NCBI GenBank assembly: GCA_001013295.1
Contig: LAZY01000022.1
Coordinates: 1-64,000, forward strand
From: Chryseobacterium indologenes
Lineage (GTDB): Bacteria > Bacteroidota > Bacteroidia > Flavobacteriales > Weeksellaceae
Length of the DNA: 64,000 nucleotides
Direction of reading: 5' to 3'
Part shown: positions 52,595-60,381 of the stretch, piece by piece
Position numbering within the stretch: position 1 is the first letter of the stretch
Layout: each line of letters begins with the position of its first letter
The notes under the pieces: model-generated
What the model was told of the DNA's origin: nothing
Databases searched by the model: none
Seen by the model: the letters and a program-made list of their open reading frames with translations, nothing else
Program-made: the position numbers and the translations under genes

Positions 52595-52668
52595 GGTTCC
52601 ATTAGCATAGTGGTAAGTGCATTCGGCTTTCTACCGAACGACAAGGATTCGACTCCCTTATGGAATAC
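52595..52668 (+). tRNA. tRNA-like, probable TTC anticodon
   Basis: Anticodon stem TTCGG/CCGAA with loop CTTTCTA; TTC is followed by T at position 37, not a purine. Acceptor GGTTCCA/TGGAATA has one terminal mismatch, and the T stem has an A-C mismatch. Confidence 0.65.
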
Positions 52669-52672
52669 AAAT

Positions 52673-52746
52673 GATTTCGTAGCTCAAGTGGTTAGAGTGT
52701 CGGTCTGATACGCCGAAGGTTGAAGGTTCGAGTCCTTCCGGAATTA
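52673..52746 (+). tRNA. tRNA-like, Ile(GAT), copy 2
   Basis: Acceptor GATTTCG/CGGAATT with G-U pairs, canonical D arm, anticodon stem TCGGT/GCCGA with loop CTGATAC, T arm GAAGG-TTCGAGT-CCTTC. A second tRNA with the GAT anticodon in the same array. Confidence 0.8.
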
Positions 52747-52771
52747 CAGTAACAAAATGTTAATTGTTTCA

Positions 52772-52854
52772 GGAGAAAAAGTAAAAGTTTGTCGAGAGCA
52801 GAAGATCTTTACGCCAAACACGAAAAATACAGACAGGCTTTTTCTTATCTCTCC
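52772..52854 (+). repeat. Hairpin repeat R1 of the tRNA-like array
   Basis: Terminal arms GGAGA (52772) and TCTCC (to 52854) and an inner GTTTGTC ... GACAGGC frame enclose the core GAGCAGAAGATCTTTA. First of five copies. Function unknown. Confidence 0.7.
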
Positions 52855-52899
52855 AAAAAAGCAGTTAGAATAAAAAATATCATTTATAAAATTTTAGGT

Positions 52900-52963
52900 A
52901 AAAATAAAGTTTGTTGAGCGCAGAAGTTCTTATATCAAACAATTTTAGACAGACTTTATTTTT
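52900..52963 (+). repeat. Hairpin repeat R2
   Basis: Perfect 11-bp stem AAAAATAAAGT/ACTTTATTTTT around core GAGCGCAGAAGTTCTT and CAAACA. The stem sequence differs from other copies while pairing is kept. Confidence 0.7.
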
Positions 52964-52970
52964 TAAATCT

Positions 52971-53052
52971 GATGGTTCGCCGAAGTGGAAGAGTCGGGGC
53001 GGTCTGCAACACCGTTGTGAAAACTGAGTGGGTTTGAATCCCATAGCCATCT
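52971..53052 (+). tRNA. tRNA-like, Cys(GCA), long variable arm
   Basis: Acceptor GATGGTT/AGCCATC, anticodon stem GCGGT/ACCGT with loop CTGCAAC, a long variable region of about 13 bases, and T arm GTGGG-TTTGAAT-CCCAT whose loop has TTT instead of TTC. A class II shape is not normal for tRNA-Cys. Confidence 0.7.
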
Positions 53053-53117
53053 CTAAATCGGAGGTTAAATAAGGTACTGGCAGACCATATTCCTCTTATG
53101 AAATATCCTTTATTAAT

Positions 53118-53187
53118 AAAAGAAAAAGGCTGTCGAGCGCAGACGATCTTTAGCCAAACATTCAATACAGACAGGCCTTTTCTTTTT
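53118..53187 (+). repeat. Hairpin repeat R3
   Basis: Arms AAAAGAAAAAGGC-TGTC and GACA-GGCCTTTTCTTTT enclose GAGCGCAGACGATCTTTA and CAAACA. Third copy, between the Cys and Tyr tRNA-like genes. Confidence 0.7.
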
Positions 53188-53234
53188 AAAAAACAGGATC
53201 AATAAAAATGGAGAAATATCCATTCGTAAAATCC

Positions 53235-53318
53235 GGAAGTACGCCGAAGTTGGAGAGTCGGGGCAGACTGTAAATCTGTTGCTTCATTGCTGAGTAGGTT
53301 CGAATCCTACTACTTCCA
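53235..53318 (+). tRNA. tRNA-like, Tyr(GTA), class II
   Basis: Acceptor GGAAGTA/TACTTCC, anticodon stem GCAGA/TCTGT with loop CTGTAAA, long variable arm, T arm GTAGG-TTCGAAT-CCTAC. The structure is fully tRNA-Tyr-like. Confidence 0.88.
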
Positions 53319-53322
53319 CATA

Positions 53323-53393
53323 CCACTGATAATGTAATGGCAGCATGCAGGAACTGTACTCTTGTTGTTTAGGTTCGATTCCTAGTCAGTAGG
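53323..53393 (+). tRNA. tRNA-like, Thr(TGT) with C33
   Basis: Anticodon stem CAGGA/TCTTG with loop ACTGTAC: the anticodon is TGT but position 33 is C where T is almost universal. T arm TTAGG-TTCGATT-CCTAG. Acceptor has one mismatch. The departure at position 33 would weaken decoding. Confidence 0.65.
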
Positions 53394-53399
53394 TTTTAT

Positions 53400-53471
53400 G
53401 CTCTATTCGTCTAACGGTCAGGACGCCTGCCTTTCGAGCAGAAAAAAAGGGTTCGATTCCCTTATAGAGTA
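53400..53471 (+). tRNA. tRNA-like, Glu(TTC)
   Basis: Acceptor GCTCTAT/ATAGAGT (G-U end), canonical D arm TCGTCTAACGGTCAGGACG, anticodon stem with loop CTTTCGA, T arm AAGGG-TTCGATT-CCCTT. One C-A mismatch at the top of the anticodon stem. Confidence 0.82.
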
Positions 53472-53476
53472 CTGGA

Positions 53477-53560
53477 TGTGAAAGAACTGGTCAATTGTAA
53501 ATTGACAATAATACCATGAAAGTTCAAATTTGAAAAATAAATTGGCCAGTTCCCATTCAC
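53477..53560 (+). ncRNA. Structured spacer with 7-bp closing stem
   Basis: GAACTGGTCAAT and ATTGGCCAGTTC pair, with an outer GTGAA/TTCAC and an inner hairpin CAATTGTAAATTG. It sits between the Glu tRNA-like gene and repeat R4 and is not related to the R repeats. It may be a further degenerate RNA element. Confidence 0.4.
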
Positions 53561-53570
53561 AAGAAATAAG

Positions 53571-53640
53571 AAAAAGAAAAGGTCTGTCGAGCGCAGAAGA
53601 TCTTTAGTCAATAAAAATAGAGACGACCTTTTTATTTTCT
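53571..53640 (+). repeat. Hairpin repeat R4
   Basis: AAAAGGTC-TGTC and GAC-GACCTTTT frame the core GAGCGCAGAAGATCTTTA followed by CAA and ATAGAGA. Confidence 0.7.
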
Positions 53641-53682
53641 GAAAACAAAAAATATATGATCACCTATGATCAGTCATCAATT

Positions 53683-53774
53683 TAGGAAAAGAGAAAGATT
53701 TGTCAAGCGCAGAAGATCTTTACAAACAAAAGCAGGCATAGTTTATAAATAGAGACAGAGCTTTCTCAGTCCTA
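53683..53774 (+). repeat. Hairpin repeat R5
   Basis: Outer TAGGA/TCCTA and GAGAAAG/CTTTCTC stems enclose AAGCGCAGAAGATCTTTA. The apical part carries an insert compared with R1-R4. Confidence 0.7.
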
Positions 53775-53865
53775 AAATGATCAATAATCAGTAATGAGGA
53801 TCATCATTACAAACAGTAATATTCAAATTACTCATTACCGATTATTCATGCTGTATAAAAAAACT

Positions 53866-53939
53866 GCGGGAATGGTGGAAATGGTAGACACACTTGATTT
53901 AGGCTCAAGGTTTTGGGGGTTCGAGTCCCTCTTCCCGTA
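53866..53939 (+). tRNA. tRNA-like, Leu(TAG) without long variable arm
   Basis: Acceptor GCGGGAA/TTCCCGT, D arm typical of tRNA-Leu, anticodon stem CTTGA/TCAAG with loop TTTAGGC, T arm GGGGG-TTCGAGT-CCCTC. The variable region is only five bases, whereas bacterial tRNA-Leu normally has a long arm. Confidence 0.82.
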
Positions 53940-54001
53940 CTCAACATAAATGATAAGCAACAAGTAATTACGATAGTATTTATCAACAATTACTCAGGCA
54001 A

Positions 54002-54074
54002 GGAAGAGTGGTGTAGCAGGTCTGCACGCTAGTCTGAAAAACTAGAGGTACAGGTTCGATTCCTGTCTGTTCCG
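54002..54074 (+). tRNA. tRNA-like, Phe(GAA)
   Basis: Anticodon stem CTAGT/ACTAG with loop CTGAAAA, T arm ACAGG-TTCGATT-CCTGT. The acceptor GGAAGAG/CTGTTCC has one G-G mismatch. Last member of the array; the YkuK-like gene starts 90 bases later. Confidence 0.8.
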
Positions 54075-54163
54075 CAATCAGTGGTGAATTTTTGAAATTG
54101 ACCATAAAATGAATTAACGATTCACAAATTAATTTAAAACAAAATTTAAAACATGTAGAAAAA

Positions 54164-54649
54164 ATGGAAACGCAACAACAAACATGGCAGAACATGAACG
54201 GAAAAATTTTCCAGGACTCTATCACACAGCTGGTAGAAAAAGCCATTATTCGCGAACAGGCCAGCGGACACCGTCTGAAAGTATGTGTGGGATCAGACTC
54301 TCACGTATATGGAGAAGCTATCAATTATGCTACGGCAGTAGTATTCATTCGTGAAGGAAAAGGAGCGTTTACCTTTATCAGAAAAGAAAGAGAAATACAG
54401 AGTATCAGCATCAAGGAGAGAATGTTGAATGAAGTCAACAAATCCGTAGAAATTGCCTATGCAATCTGTTCTGTATTGGATACTTATGGTGTGGAAATGG
54501 AGGTACACGCAGACATTAATACCGATCCGGATTTCAAATCCAATGTCGCATTGAAAGATGCAATGGGATACATTCTGGGAATGGGATATGTGTTTAAAGC
54601 AAAACCTTTTGCATTCGCAAGTTCCAATTGTGCTGATATGATGGTATAA
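54164..54649 (+). CDS. RNase H-like YkuK/DUF458 family protein
   Basis: 161 residues of the DUF458 family. An RNase H-like fold is suggested by LKVCVGSDSHVYG (first acidic strand, Asp about 45-47), the conserved Glu in KERMLNEVNKSVEIAY, and EVHADINTDPDFKSN (Asp pair). These positions fit a two-metal nuclease site. It lies right after the tRNA-like array and opens the RNA-repair-like gene run. A nuclease acting on tRNA or other RNA is the natural inference. Confidence 0.78.
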   Translation: METQQQTWQNMNGKIFQDSITQLVEKAIIREQASGHRLKVCVGSDSHVYGEAINYATAVVFIREGKGAFTFIRKEREIQSISIKERMLNEVNKSVEIAYAICSVLDTYGVEMEVHADINTDPDFKSNVALKDAMGYILGMGYVFKAKPFAFASSNCADMMV

Positions 54650-54655
54650 AATAAC

Positions 54656-54735
54656 TTGAAGCCTGAAGCTGGAGGCAGGAAGTAAATTATATAATGTTAA
54701 AAACTTCCAGCTTCAGACATCCAACTTCCAGCTTA
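54656..54735. repeat. Interspersed inverted repeat, copy 1
   Basis: Words GCTGGAGGCAGGAAGTAAATT and ACTTCCAGCTTC face each other. A related copy lies at 61583-61668 between the two exonuclease genes. The repeat separates the YkuK-like gene from the ATP-grasp genes. Confidence 0.6.
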
Positions 54736-54840
54736 AGAATACAACGATATTCACGGTTTTTCAGGATTTCCTGAAGATGCAAAGCTAGAACTGTCGGATA
54801 TTGTAAAAAGAAAATAAAAGAACCTTAAAAACGAGTAACC

Positions 54841-55617
54841 ATGTTTTTTTTAATTCAGGCTAATGTATACTTAGATCCCGAACATTATAAAATTTTTGAT
54901 GCACTGGAAGACTTGAATATCGACTATGAGGTCATTAATATTCCGCCAACTGCAGAAAGAATAGATTTCGAAACAGATAGAAAAGATGTTTTCGTATATG
55001 GTTCGGTAACCATTGCAAGATTGGCAAAGCAGTATTCAGACTGGTCTCCGGGTTCTTTTTATGGAGGTAATCACCTGTATGAGGTATATTCTCAGTATTA
55101 TGGTGAAAATCTTCTGAATCATACAATCTCCGTTCATAAGATCTCTGAACAGCTGAACTGGAAAAAAGGGGAAGTGAAATTCATCAAACCTTATGAAGAA
55201 GCGAAAATCTTCACAGGAAAAGTATTCACAGAATCAGAATGGAAAGACTTTGTTTTTGAAGCATTGGAAACCCCGGCGAATAGAATTACAGGAGAATCTC
55301 TGGTTCAGATTTCAGAAGCCAGACAGACCATAAAAGAAGCGAGGCTTTGGATCGTAGGCGGGCAGATTATTGATGGTGGATATTATAAATTTAATGATCA
55401 GGCACCGTTTGAAGAAACAGTTTCAGATGACGGGTTTAGATTTGCCAATGAAATGATCCGGCTTTTCAATCTTGAAGAAGCTTTTGTAATGGACATCTGT
55501 TTAACCGATGAAGGCTGGAAGATCGTTGAGATCAACTGTATCAACAGTTCAGGATTTTATCCCAATACCAACGTGAAAAGTGTGATCAAAGCATTGAATA
55601 TCTACTTTTCAAAATAA
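54841..55617 (+). CDS. ATP-grasp enzyme, R2K/DUF4343-like, first copy
   Basis: 258 residues. The C-terminal half shows the ATP-grasp ending: AFVMDICLTDEGWKIVEINC with Asp and Glu as metal ligands, then INSSGFYPNTN. Earlier, RLWIVGGQIIDGGYYKF fits the central strands, and the N-terminal FVYGSVTIARL is a pre-ATP-grasp strand. This matches the R2K clade predicted to ligate amino acids or peptides to targets. The next gene is a second, divergent ATP-grasp, 11 bases on. The two may act in sequence on the same substrate. Confidence 0.78.
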   Translation: MFFLIQANVYLDPEHYKIFDALEDLNIDYEVINIPPTAERIDFETDRKDVFVYGSVTIARLAKQYSDWSPGSFYGGNHLYEVYSQYYGENLLNHTISVHKISEQLNWKKGEVKFIKPYEEAKIFTGKVFTESEWKDFVFEALETPANRITGESLVQISEARQTIKEARLWIVGGQIIDGGYYKFNDQAPFEETVSDDGFRFANEMIRLFNLEEAFVMDICLTDEGWKIVEINCINSSGFYPNTNVKSVIKALNIYFSK

Positions 55618-55628
55618 AAAATAACAAC

Positions 55629-56414
55629 ATGACTCATAATAGAATAGCCGTTGTAGGCTTACACGAACAGGAATACGAATATATAAGGAAACATTATGAT
55701 GGCCTTATGATCTGGCATCAGTCGATTCCGAAAATAAAAGTTGTAGACGGAACATTATACGTTGAAAAAGCACAGGGAGTAGGGATGCTTCCGGTAGACA
55801 AAATCGTTTATCACGGTATTTTTGAAGATGATCTGGATTTTATTGCCGGCCTTGCCTTGTGGAACGGCCCAAGTTTTCCTGATGCTCATGGCATGTTGGA
55901 TTGCAGACTCAAGATCCCTTGTTTGGCCAAAGCGATGAAATATTCAAAGTTTAATTCCCAGAGAGGATTTATCTCCAAGGGAGCTTATGTAAATACAGAA
56001 ACTGAATTGGTCGCGAAATGGGGTAATTGGCATTGTGGTGAGAACAAATATAAGTTTACAGGAAGTTGGGAAAGTACGGAGAACGCAGTTCTTGAGCCTT
56101 ATTTTGAAGGAGATGCCGTAAGAGTTTTACATATTGGCGGCAAATCCTGGCAGATAAAATTGGAAGGCGGGACATGGCTAAAATCAATTCATCCTGATGA
56201 TGCCCAATTTATGGAGATTGATCCTGAACTTTTGGAAGATACTTTAACTTTAAAAGAAAAGATAGGAATGACGGTGATTGCCAATGACTATATCGTTCAG
56301 AAAGATGGAACAAAACATCTGTTGGAGATCAATCATATTCCGAATATCACAAGATTTGAAGAAGTAAGACTACACTTCCTGGAAACTATAGCAGAGTGGA
56401 TTCATAAAAACTAA
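55629..56414 (+). CDS. ATP-grasp enzyme, second copy
   Basis: 261 residues. VRVLHIGGKSWQIKLEGG and NDYIVQKDGTKHLLEINHIP supply the ATP-grasp strands and the metal-binding Glu-x-Asn near the C-terminus. Only distantly similar to the preceding ATP-grasp. Spacing of 11 and 4 bases to its neighbours places it firmly in the operon. Confidence 0.72.
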   Translation: MTHNRIAVVGLHEQEYEYIRKHYDGLMIWHQSIPKIKVVDGTLYVEKAQGVGMLPVDKIVYHGIFEDDLDFIAGLALWNGPSFPDAHGMLDCRLKIPCLAKAMKYSKFNSQRGFISKGAYVNTETELVAKWGNWHCGENKYKFTGSWESTENAVLEPYFEGDAVRVLHIGGKSWQIKLEGGTWLKSIHPDDAQFMEIDPELLEDTLTLKEKIGMTVIANDYIVQKDGTKHLLEINHIPNITRFEEVRLHFLETIAEWIHKN

Positions 56415-56418
56415 AACA

Positions 56419-56790
56419 ATGGAAATAACGAAAAGATTATTGTTTCTGGATGATATAAGATACCCCATTGAGGCTTATCATTATACCAAACAGGATATTT
56501 TCCTCAGAAGCGATTGGCATATCGTTCGGAATTACGAGCAGTTTGTCAACAGGATTTTGGAAAAAGGACTTCCGGAAATGATCTCTTTTGACCATGACCT
56601 TGCTGATGAACATTATCTGAGACTGGATACCGGAGAATTTGTAGAAAAAACAGGCTACGATTGTGCCAAATGGCTTATAGAATATTGTATGGAAAACTAT
56701 CTGGACCTGCCGAAATTCTACAGCCATTCCATGAACCCTGTAGGAAAAGAAAATATTATCCGTCTTTTGGAGAACTTTAAAAGATGCTAA
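56419..56790 (+). CDS. Cyclic-phosphate-processing receiver-like domain protein
   Basis: 123 residues. KRLLFLDDIRYPIEAYH keeps the acidic pair of a receiver fold, but FDHDLADEHYLR in the middle and KFYSHSMNPVGKENI near the end replace the normal phosphorylation logic with conserved His and Asp. This fits the receiver-derived family proposed to process 2',3'-cyclic phosphates in RNA-repair operons. It would open cyclic ends left by toxin RNases before ligation. It overlaps the DinB gene by 7 bases. Confidence 0.78.
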   Translation: MEITKRLLFLDDIRYPIEAYHYTKQDIFLRSDWHIVRNYEQFVNRILEKGLPEMISFDHDLADEHYLRLDTGEFVEKTGYDCAKWLIEYCMENYLDLPKFYSHSMNPVGKENIIRLLENFKRC

Positions 56791-57353
56791 TGGACACCTT
56801 TATCGTAATTCAGAATATTAAAACCCATCTGAGATTGAGCTTCGATGAAGTTGACAGATGGTTTGAAAAAGATAAAAATACATTGAACTATCAGCCTTCA
56901 AATGGAGGCTGGACGGTTCAGCAGATTTTAGAACATATCTATCTTACGAATTTCTATCTGCTTATCCTCATTGATAAAGGAGCGAAAAAAGCAATGCGGA
57001 ATTCCCTTGATCTTGATCTGGAATCTGAAATAAAAAACTACAGTTTCGATCAAGAACATTTTGAAAAAGTAGGTGAATACGGAGCTTTTGAATGGATAAG
57101 ACCAGAACATATGGAACCGAAAGGAGAATTGAAGTTAAGTGAAATCAGAAGTTTAATTGCTCAGCAATACCATCAATGTTTAAACTATTTGAACATCATG
57201 AAAGATGGAGAAGGACTTCTTTACAAAACGACAATGACGGTGAATGAACTGGGTAAAATTAATGTGTACGAATACATCTATTTCCTCTCCCTTCATGCTC
57301 AGAGACATCTTACCCAGATGGGAAAAAACGAAAGGGAGCAATTTAAAAATTAA
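56784..57353 (+). CDS. DinB-family protein
   Basis: 189 residues, a four-helix bundle. WTVQQILEHIYLTNFYL (first His), and the closing SLHAQRHLTQM (two His) are the three metal-binding positions of the DinB/YfiT family. Enzymes of this fold often use low-molecular-weight thiols. The role in an RNA-repair run is unknown. Either ATG at 56784 or 56790 may start it; it is followed by the RNA ligase gene after 4 bases. Confidence 0.8.
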   Translation: MLMDTFIVIQNIKTHLRLSFDEVDRWFEKDKNTLNYQPSNGGWTVQQILEHIYLTNFYLLILIDKGAKKAMRNSLDLDLESEIKNYSFDQEHFEKVGEYGAFEWIRPEHMEPKGELKLSEIRSLIAQQYHQCLNYLNIMKDGEGLLYKTTMTVNELGKINVYEYIYFLSLHAQRHLTQMGKNEREQFKN

Positions 57354-57357
57354 AAAA

Positions 57358-58371
57358 ATGATTTTCAAAACATATAACTCCATAGAAAATGCTTACCAGA
57401 CCCGCGTGATCGATCAGATCAGAATACAGGGTTTAGGGGATGAGGTTTTCATCGTGCAGGAAAAAGTTCACGGAGCCAATTTCTCTTTCTTTACCGATGG
57501 AAAAGAGATTAAGATCGGCAAGCGAACCGCTTTTATTGAGAAAGATGAAAAATTTTTCAATGCACATCAGATTTTGGAACGCTACAGAAAAAATGTAACA
57601 GAAGTGTTCCGAAAAGTAAAAACCATGCATCCGAATGTTGAAACTGTGGTGATCTACGGTGAATTGTTCGGTGGTGGTTACAAACATAAAGAAGTAGAAC
57701 CGGTAAAAGACGCTGTAAAAGTGCAGAAAGGAATAGAATATGCACCTCACAATGACTTTTATGCCTTCGATATTAAACTTAACGGGATTACCTATCTGGA
57801 TACAGAAGTGATCAATGAGATTTTTGAAGAGACAGGATTTTTCTATGCAAAAACCCTTTTTCAGGGAACTTTGGAAGAAGCGTTGAGGTTTCCCAATGTT
57901 TTCAATTCAAAAATTCCGGGTTGGTTTGGGCTTCCGGAGTTAAACAATATGTGTGAAGGAACCATCATCAAGACTTTAAAAACCAGATATTTTGGAAACG
58001 GTGCAAGAGTCATTCTGAAAAATAAGAATGAAAAATGGATCGAAAAGTCTAAAATGGTTAAAAAACAGGAGAAAACCATTCAGAAACAAATCCATTTCAG
58101 CGAAACAGCTCAAAATACCTGGGAAGAAATCCAGAAATATGCGACTGTAAACCGTTTGAATAACGTTTTGAGTAAAATAGGTGAGTTTGAACCTAAAATG
58201 GTAGGAAAAGTAATTGGCCTTTTTGCAAAGGATATTTTGGAGGATTTTGAAAAAGATTTCCCAGCTGCTTTCACTGTTGTTGAGAAAGAAGAGCATAAAA
58301 GAATCAACAAGAAGTTGAATTCTTTAGTGATCGACATTGTTAAAGAAGAATTAATTGAAGCAAAAGCGTAG
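57358..58371 (+). CDS. RNA ligase, T4 Rnl2-like
   Basis: Start at 57358 gives 337 residues; the longer frame would overlap the DinB gene. Nucleotidyltransferase motifs are clear: motif I EKVHGANFS with the adenylated Lys36, motif Ia KIGKRTAF, motif III VVIYGELFGGGY, motif IV EGTIIKTL and motif V ILKNKNEKWIEK. The C-terminal 90 residues are helical, as in Rnl2. It seals 3'-OH and 5'-phosphate RNA ends using ATP. In this locus its natural substrate is cleaved tRNA. Confidence 0.9.
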   Translation: MIFKTYNSIENAYQTRVIDQIRIQGLGDEVFIVQEKVHGANFSFFTDGKEIKIGKRTAFIEKDEKFFNAHQILERYRKNVTEVFRKVKTMHPNVETVVIYGELFGGGYKHKEVEPVKDAVKVQKGIEYAPHNDFYAFDIKLNGITYLDTEVINEIFEETGFFYAKTLFQGTLEEALRFPNVFNSKIPGWFGLPELNNMCEGTIIKTLKTRYFGNGARVILKNKNEKWIEKSKMVKKQEKTIQKQIHFSETAQNTWEEIQKYATVNRLNNVLSKIGEFEPKMVGKVIGLFAKDILEDFEKDFPAAFTVVEKEEHKRINKKLNSLVIDIVKEELIEAKA

Positions 58372-58423
58372 CTTGGATATAATGCCAGCGAATGAAAAAC
58401 TTTTGCCGTTAAAACAATTAGAA

Positions 58424-59014
58424 ATGAAAAAGATAAGTACATTATTCAAAAAAGATATAAATAATTTAGGACGAGTTATTAACGAAATTAATCCTGAAAA
58501 CAATTGGGTTTTTGATGGAAAAGCTATTGCTACGCAAAAGTTTGATGGTTCCGCATGTGCGGTGATCAATGGGAAATTATACAAAAGATACGATGCCAAA
58601 AAAGGGAAAACAGCTCCTGAAGGCGCTATTCCATGTCAGGAAGCAGATCTTATTACAGGTCATCATCCGCATTGGGTAGAGTGTAGTATGGAGAAAAAAG
58701 ATGATCAATACTTTTGGGAAGGTTTCAATGCTTTGGCTGCATCAGGCAAGGTAGAAGATGGTACTTACGAACTTATCGGTGAGAAAGTACAAGGTAATCC
58801 TGAAAATATTAAAGGTCATTTACTGGTAAAACATGGCCATAATATTCTTAGTTTGGAAAGTCTGGATTTTGAATGGATCAAAAACTTTTTGAGCAATCCT
58901 GAGAATAATATGGAAGGTATTGTTTTTCATCATACAACAGATAATCGTATGTGTAAGATCAGGAAATCTGACTTTGGTGTACGCAGAAAAGCGATAAAAG
59001 AACATATTGTTTAA
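58424..59014 (+). CDS. RNA ligase, DRB0094/DUF5565-like
   Basis: Start at 58424 (MKKISTLFKKD) gives 196 residues; earlier ATGs at 58355 and 58382 overlap or crowd the previous stop. Motif I QKFDGSA with Lys39, a motif III-like YELIGEKVQGNPE, motif IV MEGIVFHH and motif V CKIRKSDFG mark a second, smaller RNA ligase. Two different ligases in a row suggest different break types or substrates. The C-terminal domain is short compared with the Rnl2-like enzyme. Confidence 0.85.
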   Translation: MKKISTLFKKDINNLGRVINEINPENNWVFDGKAIATQKFDGSACAVINGKLYKRYDAKKGKTAPEGAIPCQEADLITGHHPHWVECSMEKKDDQYFWEGFNALAASGKVEDGTYELIGEKVQGNPENIKGHLLVKHGHNILSLESLDFEWIKNFLSNPENNMEGIVFHHTTDNRMCKIRKSDFGVRRKAIKEHIV

Positions 59015-59236
59015 AATAAAGATGAAGTTTCGGTAATTTATTTTATCGGAACTTTTTTATGTATTAACGTAACCACAAAAAATTGAAGACTTTCGTTATT
59101 TTTAAGCAATAACTAAGTTTTAAAAATATACTCAGGATTTTTGAGGACAAATCGAACAGTCGAAGGTGCAAAAATCCCCTTTCTCAGAAGGGGTGGCAAA
59201 TCAAAGATTTGACGGGTGGTTTAAAAAAGAAAAAAA
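59015..59236. repeat. Intergenic region with interspersed repeat, copy 1 of the GGGGTGGCAAA family
   Basis: The element at about 59176-59223 reads CCCCTTTCTCAGAAGGGG (a hairpin), then TGGCAAATCAAAGATTTGA (second hairpin) and CGGGTGGT. A related copy lies at 60296-60350. Confidence 0.65.
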
Positions 59237-60181
59237 ATGTTACAGGCAGAAATAAAAAGTCTTTTAAGAGAAGACATCAGTATATTAATAAAAGTTCCGA
59301 ATTCCGGAAAGCATTATTTATGTGATTGCGGAGAAGCAAGTTTGTTGACAGTAAAAGAAGTACAGTCAATATCAGCGTTGTTTATCAGTCATACCCATAT
59401 CGATCATTTTTCAAATTTTGACGGAATTTTCAGACATCAGATCGGAAGCGGAGAAAAAGTAGTGATCTGCGGTCCCAGGCATATCCATCAGCAGGTAGAA
59501 GCGAGATTAAAATCTTACACCTGGAATCTGATCGATGAAAAAGCAATCAAATATGAGATCCGGGAGATCGTTTCAGAAAAGGAAATCAATGTTTATAACC
59601 TTCGTCCACCTCACTGGAACCTTGAATTTGTAAAAACTCAGAATTTCCTGTTTGAAGATGAAAACGTCAATGTTGATTTTGCAATCCTGGATCACAAAAC
59701 AGACTCTGTTGCCTATCTGTTCAAAGAAAAAGATTCAGTCACGTTTAATGAAAATGCTTCCGGTTTCAGAAAAGGAAAATGGATCAGTGAACTGAAAACA
59801 GCTTTTGAAAATAATGATTCCAATAAGGAAATTGAGATAGAGGGAACCGTTTATCAGGCAGAAGAATTATTTTCTCTGCTGACCCGCAATCTTGGATATA
59901 AACTGGGAGTGATCATGGATCATGCCGCATCCGAAGAGAATTATGCAAAAATAAAGACTGTTTTTGAAGGAGCAGATCAGGTGTGTATCGAAACCTTCTA
60001 CAAAGATTCAGACCAGGAGTTTGCCAGGTTGAATTACCACAGTTTTGCCTCAGCTTCAGGAAAAATCATGAATGAATGCAAGGTGAAAGAAGCTATTCCT
60101 ATTCACTTCTCCAGAAGATATACGGAAACCGATCAACAGGAAATTGAAATCGCTTTTTATAAGGCATTTCGAAATAATTAA
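59237..60181 (+). CDS. MBL-fold RNase Z-like protein
   Basis: 314 residues with the metallo-beta-lactamase motif HTHIDH at 52-57 (H52, H54, D56, H57), a second His in VICGPRHIH, and late ligands in VIMDHAASEENY and IPIHFSRRYT. This order resembles RNase Z and its relatives rather than hydrolases of small molecules. It may process tRNA 3' ends or tRNA-like RNAs from the array. Confidence 0.78.
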   Translation: MLQAEIKSLLREDISILIKVPNSGKHYLCDCGEASLLTVKEVQSISALFISHTHIDHFSNFDGIFRHQIGSGEKVVICGPRHIHQQVEARLKSYTWNLIDEKAIKYEIREIVSEKEINVYNLRPPHWNLEFVKTQNFLFEDENVNVDFAILDHKTDSVAYLFKEKDSVTFNENASGFRKGKWISELKTAFENNDSNKEIEIEGTVYQAEELFSLLTRNLGYKLGVIMDHAASEENYAKIKTVFEGADQVCIETFYKDSDQEFARLNYHSFASASGKIMNECKVKEAIPIHFSRRYTETDQQEIEIAFYKAFRNN

Positions 60182-60295
60182 TTTAAAATAACAAACAATA
60201 AAATAGCAAAAGCTTTACCCATGAACCACTCATTTGTCACGCCACTGGAATTGAAACCAAACATATAGAATATTCCAATCAACGGCATAAACATT

Positions 60296-60350
60296 CCCCT
60301 CCTCCAGAAGGGTGGCAAAAATTCAAAGAATTTTTGACGGGATGGTTTAC
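60296..60350. repeat. Interspersed repeat, copy 2 of the GGGGTGGCAAA family
   Basis: CCCCTCCTCCAGAAGGGTGG and the AATTCAAAGAATTTTTGACGG hairpin repeat the design of 59176-59223. Confidence 0.65.
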
Positions 60351-60381
60351 CAGCTCTTGCGATAAACAAACAACAAAAGAA

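Noticed and set aside
53053..53110. Possible further tRNA remnant after the Cys tRNA-like gene
   Set aside because: Only four acceptor pairs and a three-pair hairpin can be drawn; no T arm.
52956..53165. Minus-strand open frame over the Cys tRNA-like gene and repeat R3
   Set aside because: Antisense to structured RNA, no coding signature.
52772..53774. R1-R5 repeats as a CRISPR array
   Set aside because: Copies are 65-90 bases, irregularly spaced, interrupted by tRNA-like genes, and have no unique spacers of constant length or cas genes nearby.
53983..54246. Minus-strand open frame over the Phe tRNA-like gene
   Set aside because: Antisense to the tRNA-like gene and the start of the YkuK-like gene.
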